Part shown: positions 1-9,200 of the stretch, one piece after another
Position numbering within the stretch: the first letter of the stretch is position 1
How the letters are laid out: each line of letters starts with the position of its first letter
Source: Streptomyces sp. HUAS CB01
GTDB lineage: Bacteria > Actinomycetota > Actinomycetes > Streptomycetales > Streptomycetaceae
Assembly (NCBI RefSeq): GCF_030406905.1
Contig: NZ_CP129137.1
Location: forward strand, 8,005,257-8,069,256
Direction of reading: 5' to 3'
DNA: 64,000 nucleotides
Program-made: the position numbers and the translations under genes
Notes under the pieces: model-generated
What the model was told of the DNA's origin: nothing
Databases searched by the model: none
What the model saw: only the letters and a program-made list of their open reading frames with translations

Positions 1-267
1 CGCAAGCGTCCCGCCGCTAAGTTGATCACAATCGAGCCAGTCTCCCGTCGCCGCGCGGATGGAGTAGTACAACTCCTCAGCGAGGAAGCCGTCGTCACGC
101 CGGTATACCACAAGGGCGAACCCGAGATTGCCGTCGATCCATACATCGGCGGCCGTGGGTCCCTTGGCGAGTCGAGCAGGCAGAGAGTTTCTGGCACCGT
201 CGCCAGGCGGGTGCTTTCCTTCCCGGAGGGCTTCCCGGGCAACGTGGGCCATGGTTTGTCGCATCAC
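1..267 (-). CDS. Hypothetical protein, 3' end outside window
   Basis: An open frame on the minus strand enters at position 267 (GTG; ATG alternative at 264) and runs 89 codons to the left edge without a stop. An AGAGGAG ribosome-binding site lies 10 nt upstream of the GTG. The visible protein is hydrophilic at the start (HVAREALREGK) and then has a beta-rich stretch with DVWIDGNLGFALVVYRR and EELYYSI. I do not recognise the family. The good ribosome site, the uninterrupted frame and normal codon use make it a real gene; its function is unknown. A hairpin terminator separates it from the upstream minus-strand gene. Confidence 0.6.
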   Translation of the reverse strand, partial: MMRQTMAHVAREALREGKHPPGDGARNSLPARLAKGPTAADVWIDGNLGFALVVYRRDDGFLAEELYYSIRAATGDWLDCDQLSGGTLA

Positions 268-308
268 GAATCCACTGCTCCTCTGATGTTCGTGCGGCCA
301 GATGCATG

Positions 309-339
309 GTGTGGCGCGCCTCTCAGGGACGCGCCACAC
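309..339 (-). terminator. Hairpin terminator
   Basis: Perfect 10-bp inverted repeat GTGTGGCGCG / CGCGCCACAC (309-318 and 330-339) with an 11-nt loop. It lies between the stop of the 391-741 gene and the start of the left-edge gene, both on the minus strand, so it probably ends transcription of the former. Confidence 0.7.
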
Positions 340-390
340 TGCGCTGTTTCCGAGGGACGAGGTCAGTCAACCCCCGTCACTGGTTGTCGA

Positions 391-741
391 TCACCTGGCG
401 ATACAGGAGTAAGGCATGTCGGCCACGTAGCCGTTCCGGCCGAACACACCGACCATTCCATACGACCAGACCCTGGTGCCGGGCTTCACCTGGACGGCTA
501 CGTGCACAGCCCAAGTGGTCTTTACCCGGTTGTACCAGTTGGCCTTGGCCTGCAGCTTGCGCATCTTGCCGCGGCGACCCGGCGGGGCACCGTGGACCTC
601 GACGTAGCTGGCGTTCTTGGCCACGTAGCGGTTGAAGAAGCCCATGACCTGTACGTTGACGTAGTAGCCGATGTACGGGTACCCGTTCTTCGCTGTTCCC
701 GGGGCGGCATTGCCGGACAACGTGCCCCGCACAGACCGCAC
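391..741 (-). CDS. Small hypothetical protein, Tyr/Val-rich
   Basis: A 116-residue frame starting at GTG 741, the first start after an in-frame TGA at 745-747. The protein is rich in Tyr, Val and Asn with several aromatic beta-like stretches (YPYIGYYVNVQVMGFFNRYV, TTWAVHVAVQVKPGTRVW) and ends with a lone Cys (PYSCIAR). This composition looks like a small secreted or extracellular beta protein, but no signal peptide is visible in this frame. The N-terminus may therefore have been lost or frameshifted. I do not recognise the family. A strong hairpin follows the stop. Confidence 0.5.
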   Translation of the reverse strand: MRSVRGTLSGNAAPGTAKNGYPYIGYYVNVQVMGFFNRYVAKNASYVEVHGAPPGRRGKMRKLQAKANWYNRVKTTWAVHVAVQVKPGTRVWSYGMVGVFGRNGYVADMPYSCIAR

Positions 742-786
742 ACGTCACGACGCCCCTCAGACGTCTCGCCGGTGCCCGGCCCACCG

Positions 787-1303
787 TCACTCACCCTCCC
801 TGTCTACCGGACCCCGGACGCACACGCCTCCCCGGCACCCGGGGGCCGCTGCCCCGCAGCGACCCCGCCGGGCCACGCCGACGTCGGGAACCCGCATGAC
901 CACCCTCGCCACCACCCCCAACATCACCATCCGCCCCGTGCGGACCCCGTGGAGGATGCGGGTGAGAAGGCCGGGGCCGGCGTGGGTGGCGACGGCCGCG
1001 AAGATGGGATCCGGTGTCCCAGCGGGTGGTGGCCGGAGAGGCGCCGGTGCGGGCGGCGAGGTCCTCGACGAAGGCCCACCCGGTCAGCGGCTGGGTGGCG
1101 GGGATCTGCGCGGTGAGGGCGCGTGCGGCCTCCAGGGAGAGGCGGGCGGCCAAGTCGACACGTTCGTCGCCGGTCAGCTGTCGTCCCAATCCCGCGAGGG
1201 CGAGACGGACGGCTTCCTCGGCCTTCTCGCGGGTGGGGTACGCGCCCTCGTAGCGGACTCCGCCCGTGTCATCTGACGTTGGGATCGGCGGATGATACGG
1301 CAT
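787..1303 (-). pseudogene. DUF2267-like protein, frameshifted
   Basis: From ATG 1303 the frame encodes YEGAYPTREKAEEAVRLAL, then LGRQLTGDERVDLAARL and FVEDLAARTG, the helical pattern of DUF2267 proteins. Around 1010-1013 (after TRWDT) the reading frame loses sense. A shift by one base restores a family-like continuation (PIFAAVATHAGPGLLTRIL) that stays open to a TGA at 787-789. Either the gene is decayed or a single-base error is present. DUF2267 proteins are small helical proteins of unknown function. A GTG at 1339 is an alternative, less likely start. Confidence 0.5.
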
Positions 1304-1708
1304 CAGAAGGAGTGCTCCGGCTGATGTGTACCGGCCCACATTTTTTCCTCACGCCTCCCTCACGGAAGTGAACCGTCGGAATCCGGCCGCACCTCAGGCC
1401 CCGAGTGCCTTGTGCCGCCCGGGGCGGAAGCGGGTCGGAGGAGTGGCCCAGTGGCGTACTCCCTGCTGGTGCCGCATTCGGAATGAAGTGCTCCGCGTTA
1501 CTGGCGAGTTGCCCGATGCTTCCCGCAAGTCGGCTTTCAGTCAAAAATTGGCCTCAAGGTGGGCTTTGAATGGCGATATCAGCGAGTGATGGCACAGGAG
1601 CTATCAATTCCACTTTGACTACCCCTGGGTGATCTCCAAGACTGCGCCCCGACCACGGCACGCGATCGGGAACCGCGTGCGGGACCTGACAGGGGGACCG
1701 AAAACAGC
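1304..1708. other. Intergenic region before the toxin/lectin cluster
   Basis: No convincing gene on either strand. It separates the minus-strand genes from the plus-strand secreted-protein cluster and must hold the promoter of the latter. The best candidate, TTGACT (1615-1620), 17 bp and AAGACT (1638-1643), has a good -35 but a weak -10 hexamer. An AGGGGGA ribosome site precedes the ATG at 1709. Confidence 0.4.
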
Positions 1709-3289
1709 ATGAAGAAGAGCAACCCGAACTCCGCCCGTGTGCGGAGAGCCGTCACTCGCGGACTGGTGACCGCCACGGCGCTCGCCTCCGTGACGGCCGT
1801 GGCCGCGCCGCAGGCCGCCATCGCCGCCCCGCCGGCTGCCCCGGCCGCCGCGGCCGGCATCGGCACCACCGACACGCAGCGGGTCGACGCCGCCGCCGTG
1901 GTGCGCCTGGACCCGAGCCCGGACGTCCTGCTGCTCAGCGACCACGACTTCATCCACGCCCTCTGGCAGAAGGCCCGCGACGGCGGGGACACCTTCGACG
2001 CGGTGCGGCAGGCCGCCGAGGCCGCCATGATGAGCGAATCGGCCGACGACCACGTGCAGTTCATCGTCACCGGCATCCACGAGGCGTACGCCGTCGACAA
2101 GCAGCGCGAGAAGGACAAGGCCGACGCCGAGCGCGCCGCCCGGCTCGCCAAGTCCCAGGCGCTGATCGCCCTCGGCATCCCCAACAGCCCCGACCTGCTC
2201 GACCTGAGCGACGACAACTTCATCCGCGCCGTGATGCGTCACGAGGCCGCCGGGCCCGAGGTCCGCTCCGCCGCCGCGACGGCCCTCGCCGGGGACCCGG
2301 CCCGCTGGCAGGAGTTCATCGCCAACGGGGCCCGCGAGGCCCACCAGCGCGACATCGCCAACGAGCTGAAGGAGCTGGAGGAGAAGGACCGCGCGGAGGC
2401 CGAGCGCCGCAAGGAGCTCGCCGCCCGCACCAACGCGGCCGCCCTCTTCCGTATCACGCCCTCCGAGGCCATGCTCGCCCTCAGCGACGACAACTTCATC
2501 CGCGAACTGTTGCGTGTCGCCCCGGCCGACGCCAAGGGCAGCGAGCTCTACGCGGCGGCGCAGCGCGCCGTCCTCAGTCCCGACCCGGCCGTGTGGAAGC
2601 AGTACATCCACACCGGTGCCGAAGAGGCGTACAAGAAGGACGACGAGGCGCGCCGCAAGCAGATCGCCGACGCCAACCGCCGGCTCGCGCTCCAGGTCCA
2701 GGCCGCCGCCGAGAAGACCGGCGTCAACCCCCACCTGGTCGCCACCGCCAAGAAGGCCCTGGCCGGCACCGACGAGGACGTCGCCACCTTCCTCAAGGCC
2801 GACAGTCAGTACCGGGCCAAGCGCCAGTCGTTCCAGCCGGCGAGCGGCAAGCCGGCCGGCTTCTACGTCCGCCAGTCCGCGCCCGACGCCGGGGAGGCGT
2901 TCCTGGCCCCCCTGTCCACCGCGTCCAAGCAGACCGACCGTGAGGACGGCACCTGGGTGGTCGTCCCCGCCCTCGACGGCAAGCCGGGCTGCTACTCCTT
3001 CGAGTCCTCCCGCAAGGCGGGCCACTACCTCGCCCACAAGGACCTCCGGGTCCGGATGGCCGCGAGCGACAACAGCACGCAGTTCCGCAAGGACGCCACC
3101 TGGTGCGCCAAGAAGGGCCTGAGCGGCTCCGGCACCTCCTTCGAGTCGTCCGCCCAGCCCGGCCGCTACCTGCGCGAGTACTACGGCGACCTGTACGTCG
3201 CCAACAAGACCGCCAAGAACCGCTTCGACGTCGAGAAGGACTTCGCCCAGGACGCGTCCTGGAAGATCGTCACCCCGCTCGCGCGCTGA
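1709..3289 (+). CDS. Secreted ALF-repeat protein with C-terminal AbfB-type lectin domain
   Basis: A 526-residue exported protein. Residues 1-40 form a signal peptide (KKSN start, Arg-rich n-region, hydrophobic core, AAIAA). Residues about 65-370 hold four ALF-type repeats. Three carry the mark LSD-x-x-F-I followed by a helix and a repeat end such as WQEFIANGAREAH; the fourth is shorter (ALAGTDEDVATFLKADSQY). Residues about 375-526 resemble the AbfB/CBM42 beta-trefoil sugar-binding fold: repeated SFESS...HYLAHKDLRVRM and FESSAQPGRYLREYYGDLYV, with a closing DASWKIV. It is the first gene of a cluster with two ricin lectins and two more ALF proteins. Inference: a carbohydrate-binding structural part of a secreted toxin assembly. 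No catalytic motif is seen. Confidence 0.85.
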   Translation: MKKSNPNSARVRRAVTRGLVTATALASVTAVAAPQAAIAAPPAAPAAAAGIGTTDTQRVDAAAVVRLDPSPDVLLLSDHDFIHALWQKARDGGDTFDAVRQAAEAAMMSESADDHVQFIVTGIHEAYAVDKQREKDKADAERAARLAKSQALIALGIPNSPDLLDLSDDNFIRAVMRHEAAGPEVRSAAATALAGDPARWQEFIANGAREAHQRDIANELKELEEKDRAEAERRKELAARTNAAALFRITPSEAMLALSDDNFIRELLRVAPADAKGSELYAAAQRAVLSPDPAVWKQYIHTGAEEAYKKDDEARRKQIADANRRLALQVQAAAEKTGVNPHLVATAKKALAGTDEDVATFLKADSQYRAKRQSFQPASGKPAGFYVRQSAPDAGEAFLAPLSTASKQTDREDGTWVVVPALDGKPGCYSFESSRKAGHYLAHKDLRVRMAASDNSTQFRKDATWCAKKGLSGSGTSFESSAQPGRYLREYYGDLYVANKTAKNRFDVEKDFAQDASWKIVTPLAR

Positions 3290-3290
3290 C

Positions 3291-3319
3291 CGCGCGGGCG
3301 GTGACCACCCCGCCCGCGC
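3291..3319 (+). terminator. Hairpin after ALF/AbfB gene
   Basis: GCGCGGGCGG / CCGCCCGCGC, a perfect 10-bp stem (3291-3300, 3310-3319) with a 9-nt loop, immediately after the stop codon. It lies between two closely spaced co-directional genes, so it may attenuate rather than fully terminate. Confidence 0.55.
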
Positions 3320-3355
3320 CCTCTCCCTTCAGACTTGAGAAGAACGGAAGCATCC

Positions 3356-3988
3356 ATGTCCCGGATCGCCCGATCCGCCCTGGCCGTCGCGGCCGGTGTT
3401 GCCGCGCTCGCCGGCACCGTGACCGTCGCCGTCGCCGACGAGACGCGCCCCGAGCCGACCCCCGCCCCCACCGCCGTGGCCACGTCCGCAGTGGACGCCG
3501 CCGACGCCCGCGCCGCCGCGGTCGCGGCCTCGGCGCCCTCGGCTGTCCAGCTCAGGGCCGTGCACAGCGACAAGTGCCTCACCACTCCCAACGCCAGCCT
3601 CCGCAACGGCGTCAACAGCGTCCAGTCGGCCTGCGTCGCGGACGCCGAGAACCAGCGCATCGACCTGGTGCCCACCGGCGCCGGCACCTTCGAGCTGCGC
3701 TTCGGGCACAGCGGCAAGTGCCTCGACGCGGAGGGCGCCGGCACCAAGAGCGGCACGGCCGTCCAGCAGTGGTGGTGCGTCGGAGCGCAGAACCAGCGCT
3801 GGCGCATGGTGATGGTCGACATCACCAAGGAGGCGTACGAACTGCGGCCCGCCCACGCCCCCCTCACCTCGAACCTCTGCGTGGACATCGAGTCAGCGAG
3901 CAAGACGGACGGCGCCTTCGCCCGGCTGTGGGCCTGCAACGGCACGCCCGCCCAGCAGTGGCGCATCCACCCGGTCACGGCCGCCTGA
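3356..3988 (+). CDS. Secreted ricin-type beta-trefoil lectin
   Basis: A 210-residue protein starting at ATG 3356 (GAACGGAAG upstream). It has a signal peptide ending near VAVADE, then an Asp/Ala-rich linker, then one RICIN beta-trefoil domain (about residues 60-210). Two QxW motifs are intact (QRWRM, QQWRI). In the first subdomain the expected Trp is replaced, reading NQRIDLV. Paired Cys residues (SDKCLTT, QSACVAD, SGKCLDA, WWCVG, NLCVDI, WACNG) suit disulfides of an exported protein. It is a close paralogue of the next gene, 32 nt downstream. Inference: binds glycans for the co-encoded ALF/toxin proteins. Confidence 0.85.
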   Translation: MSRIARSALAVAAGVAALAGTVTVAVADETRPEPTPAPTAVATSAVDAADARAAAVAASAPSAVQLRAVHSDKCLTTPNASLRNGVNSVQSACVADAENQRIDLVPTGAGTFELRFGHSGKCLDAEGAGTKSGTAVQQWWCVGAQNQRWRMVMVDITKEAYELRPAHAPLTSNLCVDIESASKTDGAFARLWACNGTPAQQWRIHPVTAA

Positions 3989-4020
3989 GCCCCGTACCCG
4001 CGAGAGAAACGGAACTCCCC

Positions 4021-4635
4021 ATGTCTCGGACCATCCGGGCCCTCCTGACCGCGGGGGCGGCCGTCGCCGTCCTCGCCGGCACGGCCACCGCCGTCCAGGC
4101 CGACGAAGACCCCACCAGGGCCACCGCCTCGGACGCCGCCGACGCGGCCCGCCAGGCCGCGGCCGCCGCCGCGGAGGCCGTCGCCCGTGCCCAGGTGCCG
4201 CAGCAGGCCGTCACCTTCACCGCAGCCCACAGCGGCAAGTGCCTCAAGACCGAGGGCGGCAGGACCACGGACGGCATCAACGTCCAGCAGTACGCCTGCA
4301 ACGGCACCGACTCCCAGAAGTGGAACGCCGTCGCCACCCGCGGCGGAACCTTCGAGCTCCGCAACGCCAAGAGCGGCAAGTGCCTGGAGATCCAGGGGAA
4401 GAGCGTCAAGACCGGCGCGGCGGTCCAGCAGTTCGCCTGCGGCCAGGGGGACCACCAGCGCTGGCGGATGATCCTGGTCGACCCGGTGCGCAAGATGTAC
4501 GAGCTCCAGCCCGCGCATGCCGAGGGAATGTGCGTCGACGTGCCCGGCCAGAAGCAGGACAACGGCATCGACGCCCAGCTCTACAGCTGCAACCGCACCC
4601 TCGCCCAGCTGTGGCAGGTCCGGCCGGTCGCGTGA
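4021..4635 (+). CDS. Secreted ricin-type beta-trefoil lectin (paralogue)
   Basis: 204 residues with a signal peptide (cleavage near AVQADE), an Ala-rich linker and one RICIN domain. All three QxW motifs are present (QKWNA, QRWRM, QLWQV), and the sugar-site pattern SGKCLKTEGG / SGKCLEIQGK occurs in subdomains 1 and 2. It is organised like the upstream lectin, but the latter has lost its first Trp, so the two may bind different sugars or play different structural roles. A very strong hairpin lies downstream, so it is probably the last gene of the first transcript. Confidence 0.87.
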   Translation: MSRTIRALLTAGAAVAVLAGTATAVQADEDPTRATASDAADAARQAAAAAAEAVARAQVPQQAVTFTAAHSGKCLKTEGGRTTDGINVQQYACNGTDSQKWNAVATRGGTFELRNAKSGKCLEIQGKSVKTGAAVQQFACGQGDHQRWRMILVDPVRKMYELQPAHAEGMCVDVPGQKQDNGIDAQLYSCNRTLAQLWQVRPVA

Positions 4636-4681
4636 ACCGGCCGGACGGGCGCGCACGGGCGCGCCCGTCGACCACCGCGAA

Positions 4682-4709
4682 GGGCGGGGCCGTGCGCACG
4701 GCCCCGCCC
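4682..4709. terminator. Perfect 28-bp palindrome
   Basis: Two 14-nt arms, GGGCGGGGCCGTGC and GCACGGCCCCGCCC (4682-4695 and 4696-4709), with no spacer; in RNA the centre would form a tetraloop. It lies between the lectin stop and the next TTG start. It is best read as a factor-independent terminator without a U-tract, the usual form in this GC range. Confidence 0.7.
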
Positions 4710-4753
4710 CGGCGGCCGTGCACCCAATCTTCTTTCCCGAGGGGGATCCTGAG

Positions 4754-5875
4754 TTGAGTCGTCAGTGGAGATGCGCGCGGGTGGTGACCGCCGGCGCGCT
4801 GGCCGGCGCGATCGCCCTCATGGGCGGCGTACCGGCGTGGGCGAGCGCCGGCGCCGCCCCCGCCGCCCCCGCCGCCGTACCGTCACAGCAGGCCCAGGCG
4901 CAGCAGACCCTGTCGCCGGAGATGGCCGCCGCCGTCGAGGAGGCCCGCAGGCGGGTGACATCGATGGCGAAGACCCACCCGGCCGCCGAGGTGCGGACCT
5001 CGGCGTGGAACGCCTTGCGCAGCACCCGGGGGGCCCAGGCGCTCCTGGAGTGGCTGGCCCCCGGCGGCGGCTTCGACGGCGCGAAGCAGCGGGCCCGGGA
5101 CACCCGCGCCCGCAACAAGGCGTTCTGCGAGCGGGTGATCGCCACCCACACGGCGCAGTTCTCCCCGCAGGTGCGGGCCGCCGCGACCCGCGCCCTGAAG
5201 GGGGGCGCCGCCGAGCAGGCCGCGTTCGTCGCGACCGGCTACGCCGAGGCGCAGCGCCGCGACCGTGCCGCCCGCGAGGCCGGTGAGCAGCAGCGGCTGG
5301 ACGTCGCCGCCGCCGACCGCGAGTTCGTCCGCGCCCTCGGCACCGAGGACCCGGGCGAGCAGGTGCGCGTCGCCGCCCAGTGGGCGCTGCGGCCGGGAGC
5401 CACGGACGCCGACGTGGCGGAGTTCTTCGGATACGGCTGGGCCACCGGCGCCACGCTGGACCTGACCGCGTACCGCACCCGGGTGGCCGACGCCGAGGCG
5501 GTACGCCACCACACGCTGACCCGCCTGATCGCCGAGGCCACGGCGGCCGAGGCAGCGGTGGACGGCGCGGCCGATGCCGCACGCGCGCGAGCGGAGGCGG
5601 AACGCGCCTGGCAGGCGGTGTCCGAGCACGCCGGCGCGGCACAGCGCGCCTGGCAGGCCGAACAGGCCGCCGCGGCCGCCCAGGCGGAGAACTGGCGGAT
5701 CGTCGCCCAGCTCTCCCGCGAATCCGCCGAGCGCCTCTGGCAGGCGATCGCCGGCACCGCCGACGACCACGAGGCCGCCTGGTCCGGGGAGCGGACGGCG
5801 GCGGACGAGGCTGCCGCGTTCTGGAAGGCCATGTTCGACCGCGCCCAGGACGGCGAGAACCGCACCCGGGGCTGA
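4754..5875 (+). CDS. Secreted ALF-repeat / coiled-coil protein
   Basis: 373 residues from TTG 4754, preceded by GAGGGGG. This start puts a complete signal peptide at the N-terminus (LSRQWRCAR..., hydrophobic core, PAWASA). Then come three ALF-type repeats (about 60-230; e.g. AEVRTSAWNALRSTRGAQAL and QVRAAATRALKGGAAEQAAF), each closing with an A-x-x-R-D-like helix. The C-terminal half is Ala/Glu/Trp-rich helix with repeated ERAWQAV / QRAWQAE / ERLWQAI units, probably a coiled coil. The layout is a shortened version of the giant protein downstream, without a toxin domain. Inference: a structural subunit of the same assembly, possibly a stalk or adaptor. Confidence 0.8.
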   Translation: MSRQWRCARVVTAGALAGAIALMGGVPAWASAGAAPAAPAAVPSQQAQAQQTLSPEMAAAVEEARRRVTSMAKTHPAAEVRTSAWNALRSTRGAQALLEWLAPGGGFDGAKQRARDTRARNKAFCERVIATHTAQFSPQVRAAATRALKGGAAEQAAFVATGYAEAQRRDRAAREAGEQQRLDVAAADREFVRALGTEDPGEQVRVAAQWALRPGATDADVAEFFGYGWATGATLDLTAYRTRVADAEAVRHHTLTRLIAEATAAEAAVDGAADAARARAEAERAWQAVSEHAGAAQRAWQAEQAAAAAQAENWRIVAQLSRESAERLWQAIAGTADDHEAAWSGERTAADEAAAFWKAMFDRAQDGENRTRG

Positions 5876-5889
5876 CCCGGGGCGTATGA

Positions 5890-5920
5890 CCGGCCCCGTC
5901 CGCACCCGGGGCGGGGCCGG
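5890..5920 (+). terminator. Hairpin terminator
   Basis: CCGGCCCCG (5890-5898) pairs with CGGGGCCGG (5912-5920) around a 13-nt loop, 15 nt after the stop of the ALF/coiled-coil gene. The following 285 nt up to GTG 6206 hold no other gene and should contain the promoter of the large toxin gene. Confidence 0.65.
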
Positions 5921-6205
5921 ACAGCCCGTGGCGCCCGTGAGCGGGGACGTGACGGGGGCGTGCGGCCGGGGGAATGCCCGTCGGGCCGGGCCGGGGTCCG
6001 GAAATCCGGCCCCGGCGCCCATGAATTCCGGCCCTGGCACCGCCCGGATCCGGTCGCGTAACGCCCGGAGATCCGGTCCGGCACCGGCTCAGGACTCAGG
6101 GTGTCCGGCCGGCCCGTGACCGGGGCCGTCCGGACGGCACACCGACCACCCCGCCCCCCGACCAGGGGCCGGGGTTCTTCCAACCACTCGTCGAGGGGGA
6201 TTCCC

Positions 6206-9200
6206 GTGAGGGGAAGATTCCGGCCCAGAGCCGAAGGGCTGCGCGTGGGCGTGGCCACGCACGTACGAAAGGCCGTGTCCGCGGCGATCGCCGTGGCGGT
6301 GCTGGGCACCGTCACCGGCGAGGCCGCCGCCGCGACCTCCGTACGCACCGAGCAGGCGTCGCTGACTCGGACGCTCCAGTCGCTGGACCGGCTCGCGGCG
6401 GCGGTGACGCCGCAGAGCGACCCGGCCCCGGCCCCTGCCGCCACGTCCGAACTCGACCGCATCAGCGACGAGCGCGATCGGCAACTGGTCGAGGACTTTG
6501 CGGAGTTCGACGAGGAGGAGGAAGTCCGCGAGGCCGCCAGGAAGGCGCTGGAGAGCACCGACCCGGACGCCATCCGCACCTTCCTGGAGCGCGGGGAGGC
6601 CGAGGCGCGCCAGCGCGCCAAGGACAAGCGTGCCGACGTCGACACGGGGAACCGCCGCCAGATCGAGGGGCTGCGCGGCACCGGCGGCCCGTTCTTCAAC
6701 GCGGAGGTCGAGCGCGTCCTGAAGGGTACGGCGCAGGACCGCGCGGACTTCCTGGCCTTCGGCGCCGACATCGCCCGGCAGCGGGACAAGGCGACCGAGC
6801 AGAACGAGAAGGAACGCGCGGCGGAGAACCGCAAGCGGGTCGAGATGCTCGTGGCCGTGGGCGGCCCCGAGGTGAAGAGGGCCGCGCAGGCCGCCCTGGA
6901 CACCGGCGACGACAAGGCGATCGCCGAGTTCCTGGACAAGGGCTACCTGGTCGCCGCGCAGAAGGACGCGGACGACCGGGCGGCCCACGAGAAGGCGCAG
7001 AAGGAGGCGCTGGAGGCGGCGGAGCGGCTGCGGAAGCTGGCGGAGAACGCCGCCCGTGCCGCCGAGGCCCGTACCAAGCTGATCGCCGCGCACGGAAGCG
7101 CGGTGAAGGCGCTCAAGACCGCGTCGAACGCGATGAACGCGGCGGCCGCGCAGTCGCGCGAGGCCGACCGGATGCTTGCGGCCGACCGGGCCGGAAAGCG
7201 CGTCTCCGACTACGGGCCGGTCAAGGTGGAGATTGCCCGCCAGGTCGGTATCGCCGAGGACGCGTCCAGGCAGGCGCAGGTCGCGGCTCTGCAGGCCAAG
7301 GTGCAGGCGGATGTGCTGGTCGACACCGGGCTGACCCACGGCGTCCAGTGGTCGGAGGTCGCCTCCGGTATCGCGGGTGCGGCGGACGCGGCGGCCAAGG
7401 CGGCGGCCACCGCGCAGCACGCGGTGGACGCCTCGGCCGCCGACGCCGCCGGGCTGAACGCCAAGAACCAGGCCGAACTGCACGAGCAGCAGGCCAAGAA
7501 GTGGCGGGCGAACGCCGAGGAGCATGCGAAGGCCGCGGCCCGGCTCGCCGAGGCGGCGGCCAAGCAGGCGAAGATCGCGGCCGATGCGGCGGCCAAGTCC
7601 CGCCAGGCCCGGATCGCCGCCGAGCAGGCCGAGAAGGAGGCGTGGGAGCACGCCCGCAAGACGCGGGACGCGCGGATCGAGGCACAGCGCCAGGCACGGA
7701 TCGCCGCCGAACAGCGGGCCATCGCCGAACGCGAGCGTGACCTCGCGGCGGCCGCCCGGGCGCGTGCGGAGCGGGAACGGGACATCGCCGCGGCGGCACG
7801 AGCACGTGCCGAAGCCGAGGCCCGTACCGCCTCCGCCCGCCGGGCCGACGCCCAGGCCGCCGCCGCCGTGGCGGCACAGAAGCGGGCCACCGCGCAGACC
7901 CAGGAGGGCATCGCCGCCAAGGCCGACGAACAGGCCCGGGGCGAGGAGACCAAGGCCCGCACCGCCCGCAACAAGGCGGTCGAGGCCGAACGCGTCCACA
8001 ACGCCGAAGCGGCCAGGGCCCGGGCGACCGAGGCGATGGCCGCCAAGGCCGCAGGCACCGAGCACGCCGAGACCGCCCGCGCGGCGGCCACCGAGGCGCG
8101 CTCCGCGGCCAATGCCGCCGGCACGGCGGCCGGTACGGCACGGGGCGCGGCCGACCAGGCGTCGGCCGCGGCGGTACGTTCCCGCTCGGCGGCCATCGAG
8201 GCTGCCGGAGCGGCGGCACGCGCCCGCGCGGCGGCCGCCGAGGCCACCGCGCACGCGGCACGCGCCAACGCCGCCGCCAACAAGGCCGAAGCGGCCGCCT
8301 TCGCGGCGAACGCGGCGGCGAACCGGGCCGAGGCCGAGGCCGCGCTCACCCGCGCCGCCGCGCAGCGGGCCAATGCCCAGGCGGCCGAGGCCACCGCGCA
8401 GGAAGCCCGCGCGGGCATCGCGGCCCACGAGGCGTCCCGGCTGGCCGGACTGGCCGCCGTCCACGCCAACCAGTCGCTCCAGGCGGCCAACCGCACCCGT
8501 GACGAGGCCGACGGCGCCACCCGTGAGGCGGCGATGGCCCGCCTCCAGTCCACGATCGCGCTCCAGGCCGCCGCGTCGGCCCGTACCACCGCGGCCGGCA
8601 TCGCCGACCCGGCGAACACCGCCATCGCGCTCACCGCGCCGTTCACCGGCACCGACGTCGACGCCGACTTCGCCGCCGAGGTGGCCAAGGCCGCCCAGGT
8701 GATGGGCCAGGCCGAGGTCACCAAGGCCGACTCCAGGGCGGCCGAGGCGGTCAAGGCCGCCGAGGCCGCCGAAGCCGCCGCCAAGCGGGCCAACGCCCAG
8801 GTCGCCCCGGCGTTCAAGGCGGCTGCAGCCGCCGCCCGTTCCTCCGCCGACGCGGCCCGCTCCTCGGCGGCGGCGATGAAGTCCGCCGCCCAGGCGGCCG
8901 AGGACGGCGCCAAGGCCCGGGCCGCCGCGGCACGGGCCAACGAGGCCGACGCCCAGGCCCAGGCCGACGCCAAGCTCGCCCGCCAGGCCGCCAACCAGGC
9001 GTTCGCCGACGCGGCCGCCGCCCGCAACGCCGCCACCCAGGCGGAGGCCGAGGCCGCCCGCGCCCGGGGCGCCGCCGCCGACGCCGAGAACCACGCGGCC
9101 GCCGCCAACAGCGCCGCGAACCTGGCCGAGCAGGAAGCGAGCGTCGCCCAGGGCGCCGCCGCCCAGGCGGAGAAGGACGCCACCGACGCGAACAAGTTCG

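Noticed and set aside
1304..1350. 12-codon frame (MWAGTHQPEHSF) ending TGATG at the DUF2267 start
   Set aside because: It could be a coupled upstream peptide, but the downstream gene is frameshifted and there is no repeat of the pattern elsewhere.
3181..4656. Long minus-strand frame opposite the lectins
   Set aside because: Shadow of two well-supported lectin genes with signal peptides and QxW motifs.
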